The notes under the pieces: generated by a model
Seen by the model: the letters and a program-made list of their open reading frames with translations, nothing else
What the model was told of the DNA's origin: nothing
Database searches by the model: none
Origin: Bacilli bacterium
Lineage (GTDB): Bacteria > Bacillota_I > Bacilli_A > RFN20 > DUOF01
DNA length: 64,000 bases
Direction: 5' to 3'
Assembly (NCBI GenBank): GCA_017517765.1
Contig: JAFWYE010000006.1
Coordinates: forward strand, 434,001-498,000
Shown here: positions 17,292-26,250 of the stretch, one piece after another
Layout: every line of letters begins with the position of its first letter
Numbering within the stretch: position 1 is the first letter of the stretch
Position numbers and translations under genes: made by a program

Positions 17292-17844
17292 ATTCATTTA
17301 CTTTATCAACGTCTGTAAAATCTACTTCAACAATTGTTTCTCTTCCAAAGAATAAAGAAGATACTCTAACTGTCTTTTTAGCAACATCTACACTTAAGAT
17401 TGTTCCTTCACTACCCATAAGTGGTCCTCTTAGAATCTTAACTGTATCGCCTTCATTATAGTCTGAATACATTCCTTCTTCTACAATACCAACACCCTTA
17501 AGAACTGATTCAATTTGCTCTTTTGGTACTGGGAATGGCTTAGCACCTCTTCCACTAGATCCAATAAATCCTGTAACTCCAGGAGTATTTCTTACTACAT
17601 ACCATGCTTCATCAGTCATAATCATTTCAATGAATAGATATCCAGGATAAGTATTTTTCATCTTAATCTTATCAGTTGGCATACCATCTTTTAAAACAGG
17701 AACTGGATGCTCTGCAACAATTACTCTATAGATGTAATCTTGCATGTTCATTGTTTCTATTCTTCTTTCAAGATTAATCTTTACTTTATTTTCATGACCT
17801 GAATATGTGTTAACAACATACCATTTTTTCTCTACATTTTCCAT
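17290..17844 (-). CDS. nusG: Transcription termination/antitermination factor NusG
   Basis: 184 residues, typical length. The N-terminal NGN domain opens with KKWYVVNTYSGHENKVKINLERR and carries PGYLFIEMIMTDEAWYVVRNTPGVTGFIG, the family's most conserved stretch; the C-terminal KOW domain reads EGDTVKILRGPLMGSEGTILSVD. NusG binds the RNA polymerase clamp and modulates pausing, and its KOW domain can link to Rho or the ribosome. It sits directly after secE, the near-universal arrangement. Ribosome site GGAGG precedes ATG 17844. The terminator at 17262 ends this operon. Confidence 0.97.
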   Translation of the reverse strand: MENVEKKWYVVNTYSGHENKVKINLERRIETMNMQDYIYRVIVAEHPVPVLKDGMPTDKIKMKNTYPGYLFIEMIMTDEAWYVVRNTPGVTGFIGSSGRGAKPFPVPKEQIESVLKGVGIVEEGMYSDYNEGDTVKILRGPLMGSEGTILSVDVAKKTVRVSSLFFGRETIVEVDFTDVDKVNE

Positions 17845-17856
17845 TCTAACTTCCTC

Positions 17857-18111
17857 CTAGTAAATAACTTTAAATATTTGAGCAATAATGAAATCATCAA
17901 TTATGATATATACACCAAATAAAAATACAAATGACAATACGATACATGTTGCACTGACAATTGCTTTTTTACCAGGAAATCTTACTCTTGATAAATCTTG
18001 ATAAGTTCTTACAAAGAAACCTGCAATAGCAAATCCAACTTTCTTAAAAAAGTTACCTACTTTACTCCAAAATGAAGATTTATTTTTTGTCTCTACTTTT
18101 TCTTTAGCCAT
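17857..18111 (-). CDS. secE: Preprotein translocase subunit SecE
   Basis: 84 residues from ATG 18111, preferred over GTG 18114 because GGAGG lies 7 nt upstream. A basic N-terminal amphipathic part is followed by the SecE signature FVRTYQDLSRVRFPGKKAIVSAT and one C-terminal membrane helix (about 52-72). SecE clamps SecY in the SecYEG channel. An extra hydrophobic patch (about 18-35) may be an additional or re-entrant helix, longer than the minimal single-TM SecE of Bacilli. Confidence 0.93.
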   Translation of the reverse strand: MAKEKVETKNKSSFWSKVGNFFKKVGFAIAGFFVRTYQDLSRVRFPGKKAIVSATCIVLSFVFLFGVYIIIDDFIIAQIFKVIY

Positions 18112-18122
18112 CACATTTCCTC

Positions 18123-18272
18123 CTACTTACTTTCCTTATGAAGCGTATGTTCATTACACTTAGGGCAAAACTTAGTTACCTCTAATTTTTTACTAGAATC
18201 ATATTTTTTTCTAGTAGTGGTATAATTCCTAGACAAACATTTTTCACATATTAAAATAACTTTATCTCTCAT
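18123..18272 (-). CDS. rpmG: 50S ribosomal protein L33
   Basis: 49 residues from ATG 18272, which has GGGTGAT about 7 nt upstream; a longer in-frame extension to 18305 lacks a ribosome site. It has two CxxC pairs (ICEKC and FCPKC) and is therefore the zinc-binding type of L33, with the typical NYTTTRKK core. The position between sigH and secE is the conserved one in Bacilli. Confidence 0.94.
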   Translation of the reverse strand: MRDKVILICEKCLSRNYTTTRKKYDSSKKLEVTKFCPKCNEHTLHKESK

Positions 18273-18341
18273 TATTATCACCCATTCGCTTATAAACTTT
18301 ACCATATATGATTCATTTTTTCAAGAAACATTAGATATTAT

Positions 18342-18893
18342 CTAATGATAACCTCCTGTTTTGAGTATATTTTTTGCTTTATTCATACGATTATAGATTT
18401 GTTTTAAACTCAAATTAGTTAAATCACTTATTTCTTTGCTACTATATCCAAGATATTTGTAATAAATAATCTCCTTACTTTCCTTATCAATTTGTTCATT
18501 TATAAATTTATCTATCCCTGAATTTTCATATACACAAGTACTTTCACCAATGAAATCTTCTGATAATACTGTATGATAATCTTCTATACTGACTACATTT
18601 TTGTATCTATTTTCTTTTTCAAGTAATCTTTCTATAACATTCTCTATGGCAGCCATAACGTAACTGTAAAATATCCCTTCATTATTAAAATTATCAATAC
18701 ATTTTATAAGTGCAATATAGCAACTATGATAAAAATCATCAAAATCCAAATATTTAAGATGATTGACATTTTTAGCCTTTTCTATCATTCCATATATTCT
18801 TTTTTTGTATCTTGATAAAAGTGTCTCAAAAGCATAATAATTATTGTTTCTATATAAATAAATTAATTCACCATCACTTACATCATAATTCAC
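18342..18893 (-). CDS. sigH: SigH-like RNA polymerase sigma factor
   Basis: 183 residues, somewhat shorter than Bacillus SigH (about 218). Region 2 is visible as DFDDFYHSCYIALIKCIDNFN (about 50-70), which matches the core-binding and -10 recognition helices of sigma-70 proteins, and region 4 as YSSKEISDLTNLSLKQIYNRMNKAK (about 150-174), a helix-turn-helix for -35 contact. Identity as sigH rests on its place between rlmB and rpmG, the order of Bacilli genomes. SigH elsewhere controls stationary phase, competence and early sporulation; here the target set is unknown. The start is GTG, and its GGAGG is held in a hairpin (see 18898-18924), so expression may be limited or coupled to rlmB. Confidence 0.85.
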   Translation of the reverse strand: MNYDVSDGELIYLYRNNNYYAFETLLSRYKKRIYGMIEKAKNVNHLKYLDFDDFYHSCYIALIKCIDNFNNEGIFYSYVMAAIENVIERLLEKENRYKNVVSIEDYHTVLSEDFIGESTCVYENSGIDKFINEQIDKESKEIIYYKYLGYSSKEISDLTNLSLKQIYNRMNKAKNILKTGGYH

Positions 18894-18897
18894 AAAA

Positions 18898-18924
18898 AAA
18901 TCCTCCTTTTTTTAAAGAGGATTT
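18898..18924 (-). promoter_or_regulatory. Hairpin hiding the sigH ribosome site
   Basis: Minus-strand RNA: AAATCCTC pairs with GAGGATTT; the 3' arm holds the GGAGGA ribosome site and is followed by seven T residues and then the sigH GTG start. The rlmB stop codon falls inside the hairpin. It looks like a terminator and a ribosome-site lock in one. Confidence 0.6.
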
Positions 18925-19637
18925 CTATTATTGTAAACTTGATATAATAATACTGCAGTAGCAACAGATACATTTAAAGAAGTAATTTTCCCAACCATTG
19001 GAAGCCTAACTCTATAATCACAATTTTCTAATACTAATCGCGATATTCCCTTACCTTCACTTCCTAAAACAAGAGCAATTTTACCTTTATAATCAACTTG
19101 CCTATAGTCAACTGATTCTTTTGCTTCAGCTCCTACTATCCAATAACCTTCTTTTTTTAATTTAGCTATAGTATTAGTCAAATTACTAACTTTAGCAATA
19201 TTCACTAAATCAATGGCACCAGTAGAAGTTTTAGCAACCGTGGAATTTAGTGGACAAGAGTTATTTTTTGGAATAATTACCCCATTAACTCCAATTGCTT
19301 CACTTGTTCTTAAAATAGCACCCACATTATGAGGATCTACGACTCCATCTAAAATAACAAATAATGCATTTTCATTATCTTTATTTTCATTTAAAAGTTC
19401 CTCTAAAGATATAGAATCATATTCTTTCACTTTCAAGATAACTCCTTGATGAAAAGTGTTAGTAGCTATTTTATCTAATTTAGCCCTAGAACATTTAATT
19501 ACTTTTACTCTTTTCTTATCTAATAAAGACATTATTTTCTCATCTTTTAATCCTTCTAATATATAGGCTTCCTCAATTACTTCATCACTATTAAGTTTCT
19601 CTTTAACAGTATTCCTCCCATATATATATTGTGCCAT
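18912..19637 (-). CDS. rlmB: 23S rRNA 2'-O-methyltransferase RlmB (SpoU family)
   Basis: 241 residues: an N-terminal substrate-binding domain (1-75, starting YIYGRNTVKEKL) and a C-terminal SPOUT knot domain. SpoU motif 1 is DPHNVGAILRTSEAIGVNGVI (about 98-118) and motifs 2-3 read VLGSEGKGISRLVLENCD and RLPMVGKITSLNVSVA. The family methylates G2251 (E. coli numbering) of 23S rRNA using SAM. It is directly upstream of sigH; mrnC and yacP, usual neighbours in Bacillus, are missing here. Confidence 0.93.
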   Translation of the reverse strand: MAQYIYGRNTVKEKLNSDEVIEEAYILEGLKDEKIMSLLDKKRVKVIKCSRAKLDKIATNTFHQGVILKVKEYDSISLEELLNENKDNENALFVILDGVVDPHNVGAILRTSEAIGVNGVIIPKNNSCPLNSTVAKTSTGAIDLVNIAKVSNLTNTIAKLKKEGYWIVGAEAKESVDYRQVDYKGKIALVLGSEGKGISRLVLENCDYRVRLPMVGKITSLNVSVATAVLLYQVYNNRNPL

Positions 19638-19685
19638 ATTTCCACCTTCTTTTTATCTCAAATTTGTCTCAAGTTTGTCTCAAAC

Positions 19686-20414
19686 TTATTTCTTCTCTTT
19701 TCTTGTTTTTGATGCCACTTCGCTAGCACTAACTTTGCATTGATACATTTCAAATTCCTTGTCAAAATTCATTAATAATTCATTTAATTCTTGAACTTGT
19801 ACATGTTTATCAATATCAAGAGTAACTCTAACTACCTTTTCTCCTTCATATGTTGTATTTCTATAGTCTAAGCTTGTTAAAACAACCTTACTTTCATCTA
19901 ATAATGATTTGACCCTATCAATTACTTTAGCGTCATACTTAATAATAGCAACTACATTAGATTTATATTTTCTTTTCTTAGAAAGATCATTTTCTAACCA
20001 GTTAAAACAAGTAAGAATAACTAATGCAGATATTGTAGCAATAATTGCGCCAAAATAATACCCATTACCACACGCAAGACCAATAATTGCACAAATCCAA
20101 ATTGTAGAAGCTGTAGTAATACCTGTGATATCTTTATCTCCTCTAGTAATAATAGCACCTGCTCCAATAAAACCAATACCACTTATAACTTGTGCTGCAA
20201 GTCTTGCTGGGTCGCCCCCTTCAAACCCATATATAGAAACAAGCATTGCAAGAGATGAAGCCACACAAACTATCATGTGAGTTCTCAGTCCTGCAGGTCT
20301 ACCATATTTTTCTCTTTCAAATCCAATTGCGGCACCTAATAAACATGCTATAACGATTCTAAAAAGTTGAACAAGTTCATTAAAGTGAAGAAAATTATCA
20401 ATAACTGAATTCAT
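19686..20414 (-). CDS. mgtC: MgtC/SapB family membrane protein
   Basis: 242 residues. The N-terminal ~140 hold four or five membrane helices with the family signatures IACLLGAAIGFEREKYGRPAGLRTH and VISGIGFIGAGAIIT...ITGITTASTIW, followed by a ~95-residue cytoplasmic domain. MgtC proteins in pathogens regulate ATP synthase or magnesium stress; in gut Bacillota the role is open. Its start ATG shares one base with the cysS stop codon (TAATG), so it is translationally coupled to cysS. Its presence inside the cysS-rlmB-sigH block is a departure from the usual order. Confidence 0.9.
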   Translation of the reverse strand: MNSVIDNFLHFNELVQLFRIVIACLLGAAIGFEREKYGRPAGLRTHMIVCVASSLAMLVSIYGFEGGDPARLAAQVISGIGFIGAGAIITRGDKDITGITTASTIWICAIIGLACGNGYYFGAIIATISALVILTCFNWLENDLSKKRKYKSNVVAIIKYDAKVIDRVKSLLDESKVVLTSLDYRNTTYEGEKVVRVTLDIDKHVQVQELNELLMNFDKEFEMYQCKVSASEVASKTRKEKK

Positions 20415-21748
20415 TATAAAACACCTCTTTCCATTAAGATATTTCTGTATTCATCAGCTTTTGCAAAGTCTTTTTCTTTCTTTGAATCTTCCCACTTAAA
20501 ATACAATTCTTTATCTTCTTTACTAAGTTCTTTAAGACCTAAATCAAAACTCAAAATCTTGTTCAGTTCTAGTAATGTGTTCAAGTACTTACTAGTGTTT
20601 TCTAAATCATTACTTCTAACACTCATATTAATCCTCTTAACCAAGTCAAATACAATTGTAAATCCATTAGCGATATTTAAATCATTACTAAGTTCATTTA
20701 AGAATTTATCAATAATTTCTTCATCAACCTTGTCACTAACATAATCATTAAGTTGTAACTTAGTATGTGCCATTTTAGAAGCATTGATAATCTTAGTTAA
20801 CTCCATCTTTGAACTATTTAATAAATCGCTAGTAAAATTAACAGGGCTTCTATAAGGTGCACTTAAAAGAGCCATTCTAATAACATTACCTGAATATTCC
20901 TCAATTAAATCTTTAGCAAGTTTAAAGTTATTTAAACTTTTAGACATTTTTTCTCCATTTATATTAATCATTGCATTATGAATCCAATAAGAAGCTATAT
21001 CAGTCCCATATAAAGCTTTACTTTGAGCCATTTCATTAACGTGATGAGGAAACTTTAAATCATTTCCTCCACCATGAATATCTATCATATGCTCTGGATA
21101 ATTTTTATTTATCATAACAACACACTCTGTGTGCCATCCAGGTCTGCCTTCTCCAAATGGAGCATCCCATTTTATTCCTTTGTCTGTGTTTTTCCATAAA
21201 GCAAAATCTAATGGGTTTTCCTTTTCATCGTTTTCTTCAATTCTTGCCCCAACATCTAACTCTTCAATATTGATATTTGCTAGCTTTCCATAATCCTCAA
21301 CTTTACTAACCCTAAAATAAACGTTTCCATTAACTTCATAAGCATAACCAGCATCTAATAACTCTTTTACAAATGCAATTATCTCATCCATGGTTTCAGT
21401 AACTCTAGGAATAATATTGGGTCTAGAAGAATGTAAATCATCTACCATCTTAAAATAAGCCGCTATATACTTATCAGTGATATCTTTTTCTCTACAATTT
21501 TCTTTTATTGCTTCATTAATAATTTTATCATCAACATCAGTCAAGTTTGACATATGGGTTACCTTATACCCTATATATCTTAAAAACTTAACAAGTATAT
21601 CAAATACAACATTAGGCCTAGCATTCCCAATATGAGGGTGGTTATAAACAGTAGGTCCACACACATATATAGAAACCTCCCCTTCTTTAATTGGTTTAAA
21701 TACTTCTAAAGAATTTGTAAGGCTATTATAAAATTTAACTTCTCTCAT
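20414..21748 (-). CDS. cysS: Cysteinyl-tRNA synthetase
   Basis: 444 residues, about 20 shorter than Bacillus CysS, with the loss in the C-terminal anticodon region. Signature HIGN in GPTVYNHPHIGNARPN replaces HIGH; zinc ligands appear as YVCGPTVY, WHTECVVM and HGGGNDLKFPHHVNE; the ATP loop is KMSKS. The enzyme charges tRNA-Cys, whose gene is at 55748. No T-box leader precedes it: only 11 nt separate it from the gene upstream. Confidence 0.96.
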   Translation of the reverse strand: MREVKFYNSLTNSLEVFKPIKEGEVSIYVCGPTVYNHPHIGNARPNVVFDILVKFLRYIGYKVTHMSNLTDVDDKIINEAIKENCREKDITDKYIAAYFKMVDDLHSSRPNIIPRVTETMDEIIAFVKELLDAGYAYEVNGNVYFRVSKVEDYGKLANINIEELDVGARIEENDEKENPLDFALWKNTDKGIKWDAPFGEGRPGWHTECVVMINKNYPEHMIDIHGGGNDLKFPHHVNEMAQSKALYGTDIASYWIHNAMININGEKMSKSLNNFKLAKDLIEEYSGNVIRMALLSAPYRSPVNFTSDLLNSSKMELTKIINASKMAHTKLQLNDYVSDKVDEEIIDKFLNELSNDLNIANGFTIVFDLVKRINMSVRSNDLENTSKYLNTLLELNKILSFDLGLKELSKEDKELYFKWEDSKKEKDFAKADEYRNILMERGVL

Positions 21749-21759
21749 TTTATTTCCTC

Positions 21760-22698
21760 CTATTTGGTAATAGTATAACTATATACACTATTTCCTGCTT
21801 TTATTACAAATAATACACTATCTTCTTTTTTAGAATACAAAATTGGCAAGGATACACTATTTTGAACTTTTAATAATTCTTTAAAGCTTGTTAGAGCAAA
21901 ACCTAAATCAATATTAGTCAAATCAGATTCCACCAAAATTCCTCTATTAAGTTTGAAAATAACAAAGATATTTCTCGTATATTTATCCATTTTAGATAAT
22001 TTATAAGCAATAGCAAAACAAATAGCAAAACATATACTTATAAAGGCACTTGCAAAAGATCCTATTAATAATAACTTATAATTTGAATCTAAAATACTTT
22101 CATTTGTCGTTAAAGTTTTACTAATTGATATAGTTACTACATCCTCTAGTAAACTAATACTAACTAATGCTTGTTTTTCAATTTCATCCTTTCCTGTAGC
22201 AATCAAAGATAAATCAAGCTTTCCTGCATATGTAGAAGAACCATTTAATCCCGCAACATAATTTCTTACATCAGTTTGATACTTTTGATAATCAATTGTA
22301 AAAATAACTGTTGTTTTATCATCACTTATCGCTCTATTTTCCTCTACATATTCAACATTTCCAAACACGCCATACACTGTTTGCCCAGAAAAATCCTTTG
22401 TCTTAATATAAGTGGTTTTTGTAGCATCTATGTAACCCCTGTTGTCTTTGTTATTATTATAGTAGTCAATTGTTACAACAATACTATTTACCTCACCACT
22501 AGCAAATGATATTGCATCATCTTCATTATAGATTCCATTTATAACATAGGAAATATCAGTTGTTTCCTTAAATGGAACAACATCTTTTCCTTTTTCAACA
22601 AAAGAAAAAATCCCCATCAAAATAGATGCAATTAAAAAAATTACAGTACATCCTGCAAAACCAATATTAGCTAATTTGAATTTTTTATTGATATTCAT
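21760..22698 (-). CDS. Two-helix membrane protein, function unknown
   Basis: 312 residues. One membrane helix at about 11-32, a ~175-residue probably external domain with YVINGIYNEDDAISFASGEVNSIVV-type beta-prone segments, a second helix at about 210-232, then an ~80-residue cytoplasmic tail. No catalytic motif seen. It precedes cysS by 11 nt and probably shares its mRNA. A TATAAT lies close upstream (about 22713-22718). Topology suggests a sensor or quality-control protein, but I cannot name a family. Confidence 0.65.
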   Translation of the reverse strand: MNINKKFKLANIGFAGCTVIFLIASILMGIFSFVEKGKDVVPFKETTDISYVINGIYNEDDAISFASGEVNSIVVTIDYYNNNKDNRGYIDATKTTYIKTKDFSGQTVYGVFGNVEYVEENRAISDDKTTVIFTIDYQKYQTDVRNYVAGLNGSSTYAGKLDLSLIATGKDEIEKQALVSISLLEDVVTISISKTLTTNESILDSNYKLLLIGSFASAFISICFAICFAIAYKLSKMDKYTRNIFVIFKLNRGILVESDLTNIDLGFALTSFKELLKVQNSVSLPILYSKKEDSVLFVIKAGNSVYSYTITK

Positions 22699-22750
22699 TA
22701 TAAATCACCAAGAATATTATAACTAATAAATTGTTTTTATAAAACAATTA

Positions 22751-23611
22751 TTAAAAGATTATTGGCAAAGCAACCCCCAATAACATAATAAGTAAAATTC
22801 CTATTTTCTTTAGTAAATGTTTTTCCTTTAAAAAGATGCTCGCCATGATTGTAGCAAGTACTACATTTAGCTTTCTTAAAATAGAAATGAATGATATTTG
22901 TGCTCCATCTAAGCTTATGGCATAAAAATATAATGTATCAGCCAAACATATTCCAAGTCCTACTAATATAGGAAAATAATTATCTTTTAATTTTTTGAAA
23001 TCTATTTTTTTGTTTTTTATAAAATAAATAACACCATAAATAAGAGAATTAAACATTAAATACCAAGAAAGTATATTTGCATTGCTAACCCCTCTATAAC
23101 TAATAAGATACTTGTCTAACATAGCGCTACACGACCCCAAAAAAGCCCCCGCAACAAGCAAAGCAATATATATGTAATGATTCTTTTTTTCTTCTTTGTG
23201 ATCCTTACTACTTAAAAGAGTAATCAAAGATATACCTATCCCCATTAGTATTAGACTAACAATGTGTACCCAAGTTATAACTTCCCCAAAAAATATTGCG
23301 GATTCAAACAAGACAAAAACAGTATTAAGCATTGAAAATGAAGTTACTACCCCTACATCTAATTTCTTAGTAGCAATGAGTACTAACATCCAGTTAACAA
23401 CTAAAATACAACTCTTCAAAAAGAAAAATAAAACATCTATAAATCCAACGTTAAAGAAATTAATATTAGAAAAGATTAATGAAAATAAAAAGCCAAACAA
23501 GCAGTAAAAAAACAAAACTTCATACACGCTTGATTTCTTTAAACTTACTTTTTTAAAAACATCATAGCAAGCTAAACATATTGCACTTAATAAAGTAAAC
23601 AGAATATACAT
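22751..23611 (-). CDS. EamA/DMT-superfamily transporter
   Basis: 286 residues arranged as ten short hydrophobic helices in two halves, with the second-half signature GLGICLADTLYFYAISLDGAQISFISILRKLNVVLATIMA typical of EamA repeats. These proteins export or exchange metabolites, often amino acids or nucleosides, in the cytoplasmic membrane. The substrate is not evident; neighbours (rfbA upstream, a two-helix membrane protein downstream) do not help. AGGTGA precedes ATG 23611. Confidence 0.85.
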   Translation of the reverse strand: MYILFTLLSAICLACYDVFKKVSLKKSSVYEVLFFYCLFGFLFSLIFSNINFFNVGFIDVLFFFLKSCILVVNWMLVLIATKKLDVGVVTSFSMLNTVFVLFESAIFFGEVITWVHIVSLILMGIGISLITLLSSKDHKEEKKNHYIYIALLVAGAFLGSCSAMLDKYLISYRGVSNANILSWYLMFNSLIYGVIYFIKNKKIDFKKLKDNYFPILVGLGICLADTLYFYAISLDGAQISFISILRKLNVVLATIMASIFLKEKHLLKKIGILLIMLLGVALPIIF

Positions 23612-23656
23612 TAAATCACCTTTTACTTATTATTCCCCCATAAAAAATAAAAAGCA

Positions 23657-23678
23657 ATAAAAAAACTCCCGAAGGAGT
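23657..23678 (-). terminator. Terminator after rfbA with TTCG tetraloop
   Basis: Minus strand: ACTCC, TTCG loop, GGAGT, then seven T residues. The C(TTCG)G closing pair is the extra-stable tetraloop form. Confidence 0.93.
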
Positions 23679-23685
23679 ATTTTTA

Positions 23686-24582
23686 TTATCTTTTAGCGTT
23701 TTTTGTGTTTGCTGCTTTTGCAAACTTTAACAAATCTTTAGCGTAATCAGATGGGTGTAATTCACTTGCCCTAGCTAGTAGTTGATCTTTAGAAATCCAT
23801 TTATTTTTGTAAGCCTCTATGTCAGGGCTACCATATTTTCTATCATGAGCTTTCTCTAAATCTCTAACTGCTATTGTAGATTCAATTAAAGAATCTTTAG
23901 TACCAGCATCTAACCAAGCAACTTCATCTTGAAGAGTTACTACATCTAATAAATCATTAGCCAAATAAATCTTATTAATATCAGTTATTTCTAACTCACC
24001 TCTAGCAGATGGCTTCAATGTGTATGCATGCTTAACAACATCATTTGTATAGAAATATAATCCTGTTACTGCATAATTAGATTTAGGATCAAGTGGTTTT
24101 TCTTCGATTGATAAAGCTTTTCCTTTTTCATCAAATTCAACCACACCAAATCTTTCAGGATCTGGAACTTTATATCCAAATACTGTAGATCTTCTATTTT
24201 CCTCAGCATTTTTAACAGCGAATAATAATTCACTCTTCATATCTCCAATAAAGATATTATCTCCTAAAATTAAACATACATCATCATTACCAATAAATTC
24301 CTCTCCTAGCATAAATGCTTGAGCAATACCTTTGCTACTTGTTTCATATGTATATTCAATATTCATTCCATACTTCTTTCCATCACCTAATAACTTATTG
24401 TATCTTCCAACAAATTCTTCTGTAGAAATAACAAGTACATCTCTAATACCAGCTTCCATTAATGTTGATAAAGCATAATAAATCATTGGCTTATCATATA
24501 CTGGTAATAATTGTTTATGTGTAGATATTGTAAGTGGATATAATCTACTTCCCTTACCTCCAACTAATATAATTCCCTTCAT
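23686..24582 (-). CDS. rfbA: Glucose-1-phosphate thymidylyltransferase
   Basis: 298 residues from ATG 24582; an ATG two codons earlier would leave only 2 nt to the GGAGG site. The nucleotide-binding start GIILVGGKGSRLYPLT, the substrate segments PVYDKPMIYYALSTLMEAGI, LILGDNIF and EEKPLDPKSNYAVTGLYFY identify the RfbA/RmlA family: dTTP plus glucose-1-phosphate to dTDP-glucose, first step to dTDP-rhamnose. rfbB, C and D are not adjacent, so a rhamnose pathway is not proven here; dTDP-glucose may feed surface glycans. It is a single-gene transcript between its own promoter and terminator. Confidence 0.93.
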   Translation of the reverse strand: MKGIILVGGKGSRLYPLTISTHKQLLPVYDKPMIYYALSTLMEAGIRDVLVISTEEFVGRYNKLLGDGKKYGMNIEYTYETSSKGIAQAFMLGEEFIGNDDVCLILGDNIFIGDMKSELLFAVKNAEENRRSTVFGYKVPDPERFGVVEFDEKGKALSIEEKPLDPKSNYAVTGLYFYTNDVVKHAYTLKPSARGELEITDINKIYLANDLLDVVTLQDEVAWLDAGTKDSLIESTIAVRDLEKAHDRKYGSPDIEAYKNKWISKDQLLARASELHPSDYAKDLLKFAKAANTKNAKR

Positions 24583-24608
24583 CTGCATTACCTCCTATGC
24601 GCTATTTC

Positions 24609-24637
24609 ATTTTACATCAATCATTAACATTTAACAA
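24609..24637 (-). promoter_or_regulatory. Promoter of rfbA
   Basis: Minus strand TTGTTA (24637-24632), 17-bp spacer, TAAAAT (24614-24609), about 27 nt before the start codon. Confidence 0.6.
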
Positions 24638-24654
24638 CACTTATTTTAAGGGAA

Positions 24655-24678
24655 AATAAAAGGGACACATTATCCCTT
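24655..24678 (-). terminator. Terminator of the glycolytic operon
   Basis: AAGGGA/TCCCTT stem with a 7-nt loop just after the gpmI stop codon, followed on the minus strand by TTTTATTTT. Confidence 0.65.
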
Positions 24679-24679
24679 A

Positions 24680-26248
24680 TTATTTTGTTTTTACTAAAAT
24701 ATCTCCATCCATTTCACTTGGAACACCATATTCCATAAGTGTTAACAAAGTAGGTGCTATATCTGCAAGTTTTCCTCTTTGTAATTTAAATTCCACTTCC
24801 TTATCAGTTATAACAAATGGCACAGGACTTGTTGTATGACTAGTAACAAGATTTCCTTCATTGTCATAAACAATATCTGCATTACCATGATCTGCTGTAA
24901 GTAACATTACTCCACCAACTTTTTTATTAGCTTCATAAACTCTTCCAACACATTCATCAACTGACTCAACAGCTTTTACAATAGCATCCCAAACCGCAGT
25001 ATGGCCAACCATATCACAATTTGCAAAATTAACTATTATTACATCATATTTTTCACTTTCAATTGCCTCTACTAGTTTATCAGTAACTTCATATACTGAC
25101 ATTTCTGGCTTTAAATCATATGTGGCAACTTTTGGTGAATTAACAAGTATTCTATCCGCATTATTAAGCGCTTCTCTTTCTACTCCATCATAATTTTTAG
25201 TTCCATCAAAAAAGAATGTAACGTGAGCATATTTCTCCGTTTCTGCAATTCTAAGTTGACTATGACCAGTTTGAGCCAAATATTCACCTAAAATATTTTC
25301 TAATTCATCAAGTTTAAAAGCAATTTCTCCATTAACTGATTCAGCATATTTCATCATACAAGTATAATGAATATTCTTTAAAATTGTCTCAGGTACTAAT
25401 TTATCTTTATAAAAATATGGATTAGTTATTAAAGTAGAAATTTGAATTGCCCTATCAGGTCTAAAATTAAGAAATATAATTGAATCATTATCACTTATAC
25501 CATCTTTTAAAGCTTCATTATAAGCAGGACTAAGGAATTCATCACTAGAATCAAATCCTAATTCTTTTAACGATTCATATTGGTTTTTTACATACTCATA
25601 AGGATCACTAAAAGAATTACCTTCTAAATCAACCATTGCCTTATATGATTTATAATTTCTATCAATATTCTTATCTCTATCCATCGCATAATATCTACCT
25701 GAAACAGAAGCAACAGTTCCTATGCCAACTTCTTTTATCTTATCTTCAAGCAATTTATAATACTCTAAAAAACCATGAACATCAGTATCTCTACCATCAC
25801 CAAAAAGATGAAGCATTACGTCATTTAATCCTTCTTTTTTAGCAAGTTCTAATGCCGCAAATAGATGATTAATATGAGAATGTACCCCACCATCACTAAA
25901 CAAAGTAAATAAATGTAATTTTGAATTATTACTCTTAACGTGTTTAATTGCATTCAATAATTTCTCATTGCTATAAAAAGAACCATCTTTAATAGCTTTA
26001 TTAATAAGAGTAAGAGATTGATATACAACTCTTCCTGCTCCAATATTCATATGGCCAACTTCGCTATTACCCATTTGCCCTTCAGGAAGCCCTACTGATT
26101 CTCCACTAGCCTCAAGTAAAATATTAGGATATTCTTTAAGTAATTTATCAATATTAAAAGTATTAGCGGCTTTTATTGCATTACCGTTATTCTCACTTCT
26201 AATACCATATCCATCCATAATACATAAAACTAAATGTTTATAACTCAT
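24680..26248 (-). CDS. gpmI: 2,3-bisphosphoglycerate-independent phosphoglycerate mutase
   Basis: 522 residues, close to the usual 510. It converts 3-phosphoglycerate to 2-phosphoglycerate using two Mn ions and a phosphoserine intermediate. Metal and active-site stretches are visible: CIMDGYGIR near the start, GQMGNSEVGHMNIGAGR with the catalytic Ser (about 62), SDGGVHSH, FGDGRDTD, NFRPDRAIQ, and the C-terminal ADHGNADI. It is the last gene of the gap-pgk-tpiA-gpmI operon, 2 nt after tpiA; eno, often next, is absent from the window. Confidence 0.97.
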   Translation of the reverse strand: MSYKHLVLCIMDGYGIRSENNGNAIKAANTFNIDKLLKEYPNILLEASGESVGLPEGQMGNSEVGHMNIGAGRVVYQSLTLINKAIKDGSFYSNEKLLNAIKHVKSNNSKLHLFTLFSDGGVHSHINHLFAALELAKKEGLNDVMLHLFGDGRDTDVHGFLEYYKLLEDKIKEVGIGTVASVSGRYYAMDRDKNIDRNYKSYKAMVDLEGNSFSDPYEYVKNQYESLKELGFDSSDEFLSPAYNEALKDGISDNDSIIFLNFRPDRAIQISTLITNPYFYKDKLVPETILKNIHYTCMMKYAESVNGEIAFKLDELENILGEYLAQTGHSQLRIAETEKYAHVTFFFDGTKNYDGVEREALNNADRILVNSPKVATYDLKPEMSVYEVTDKLVEAIESEKYDVIIVNFANCDMVGHTAVWDAIVKAVESVDECVGRVYEANKKVGGVMLLTADHGNADIVYDNEGNLVTSHTTSPVPFVITDKEVEFKLQRGKLADIAPTLLTLMEYGVPSEMDGDILVKTK

Positions 26249-26250
26249 AA

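Noticed and set aside
21749-21760. T-box leader for cysS
   Set aside because: Only 11 nt separate cysS from the preceding gene; no T-box sequence upstream.
23686-24582. Start of a dTDP-rhamnose or capsule gene cluster at rfbA
   Set aside because: No rfbB, rfbC, rfbD or glycosyltransferase neighbour; rfbA has its own promoter and terminator.
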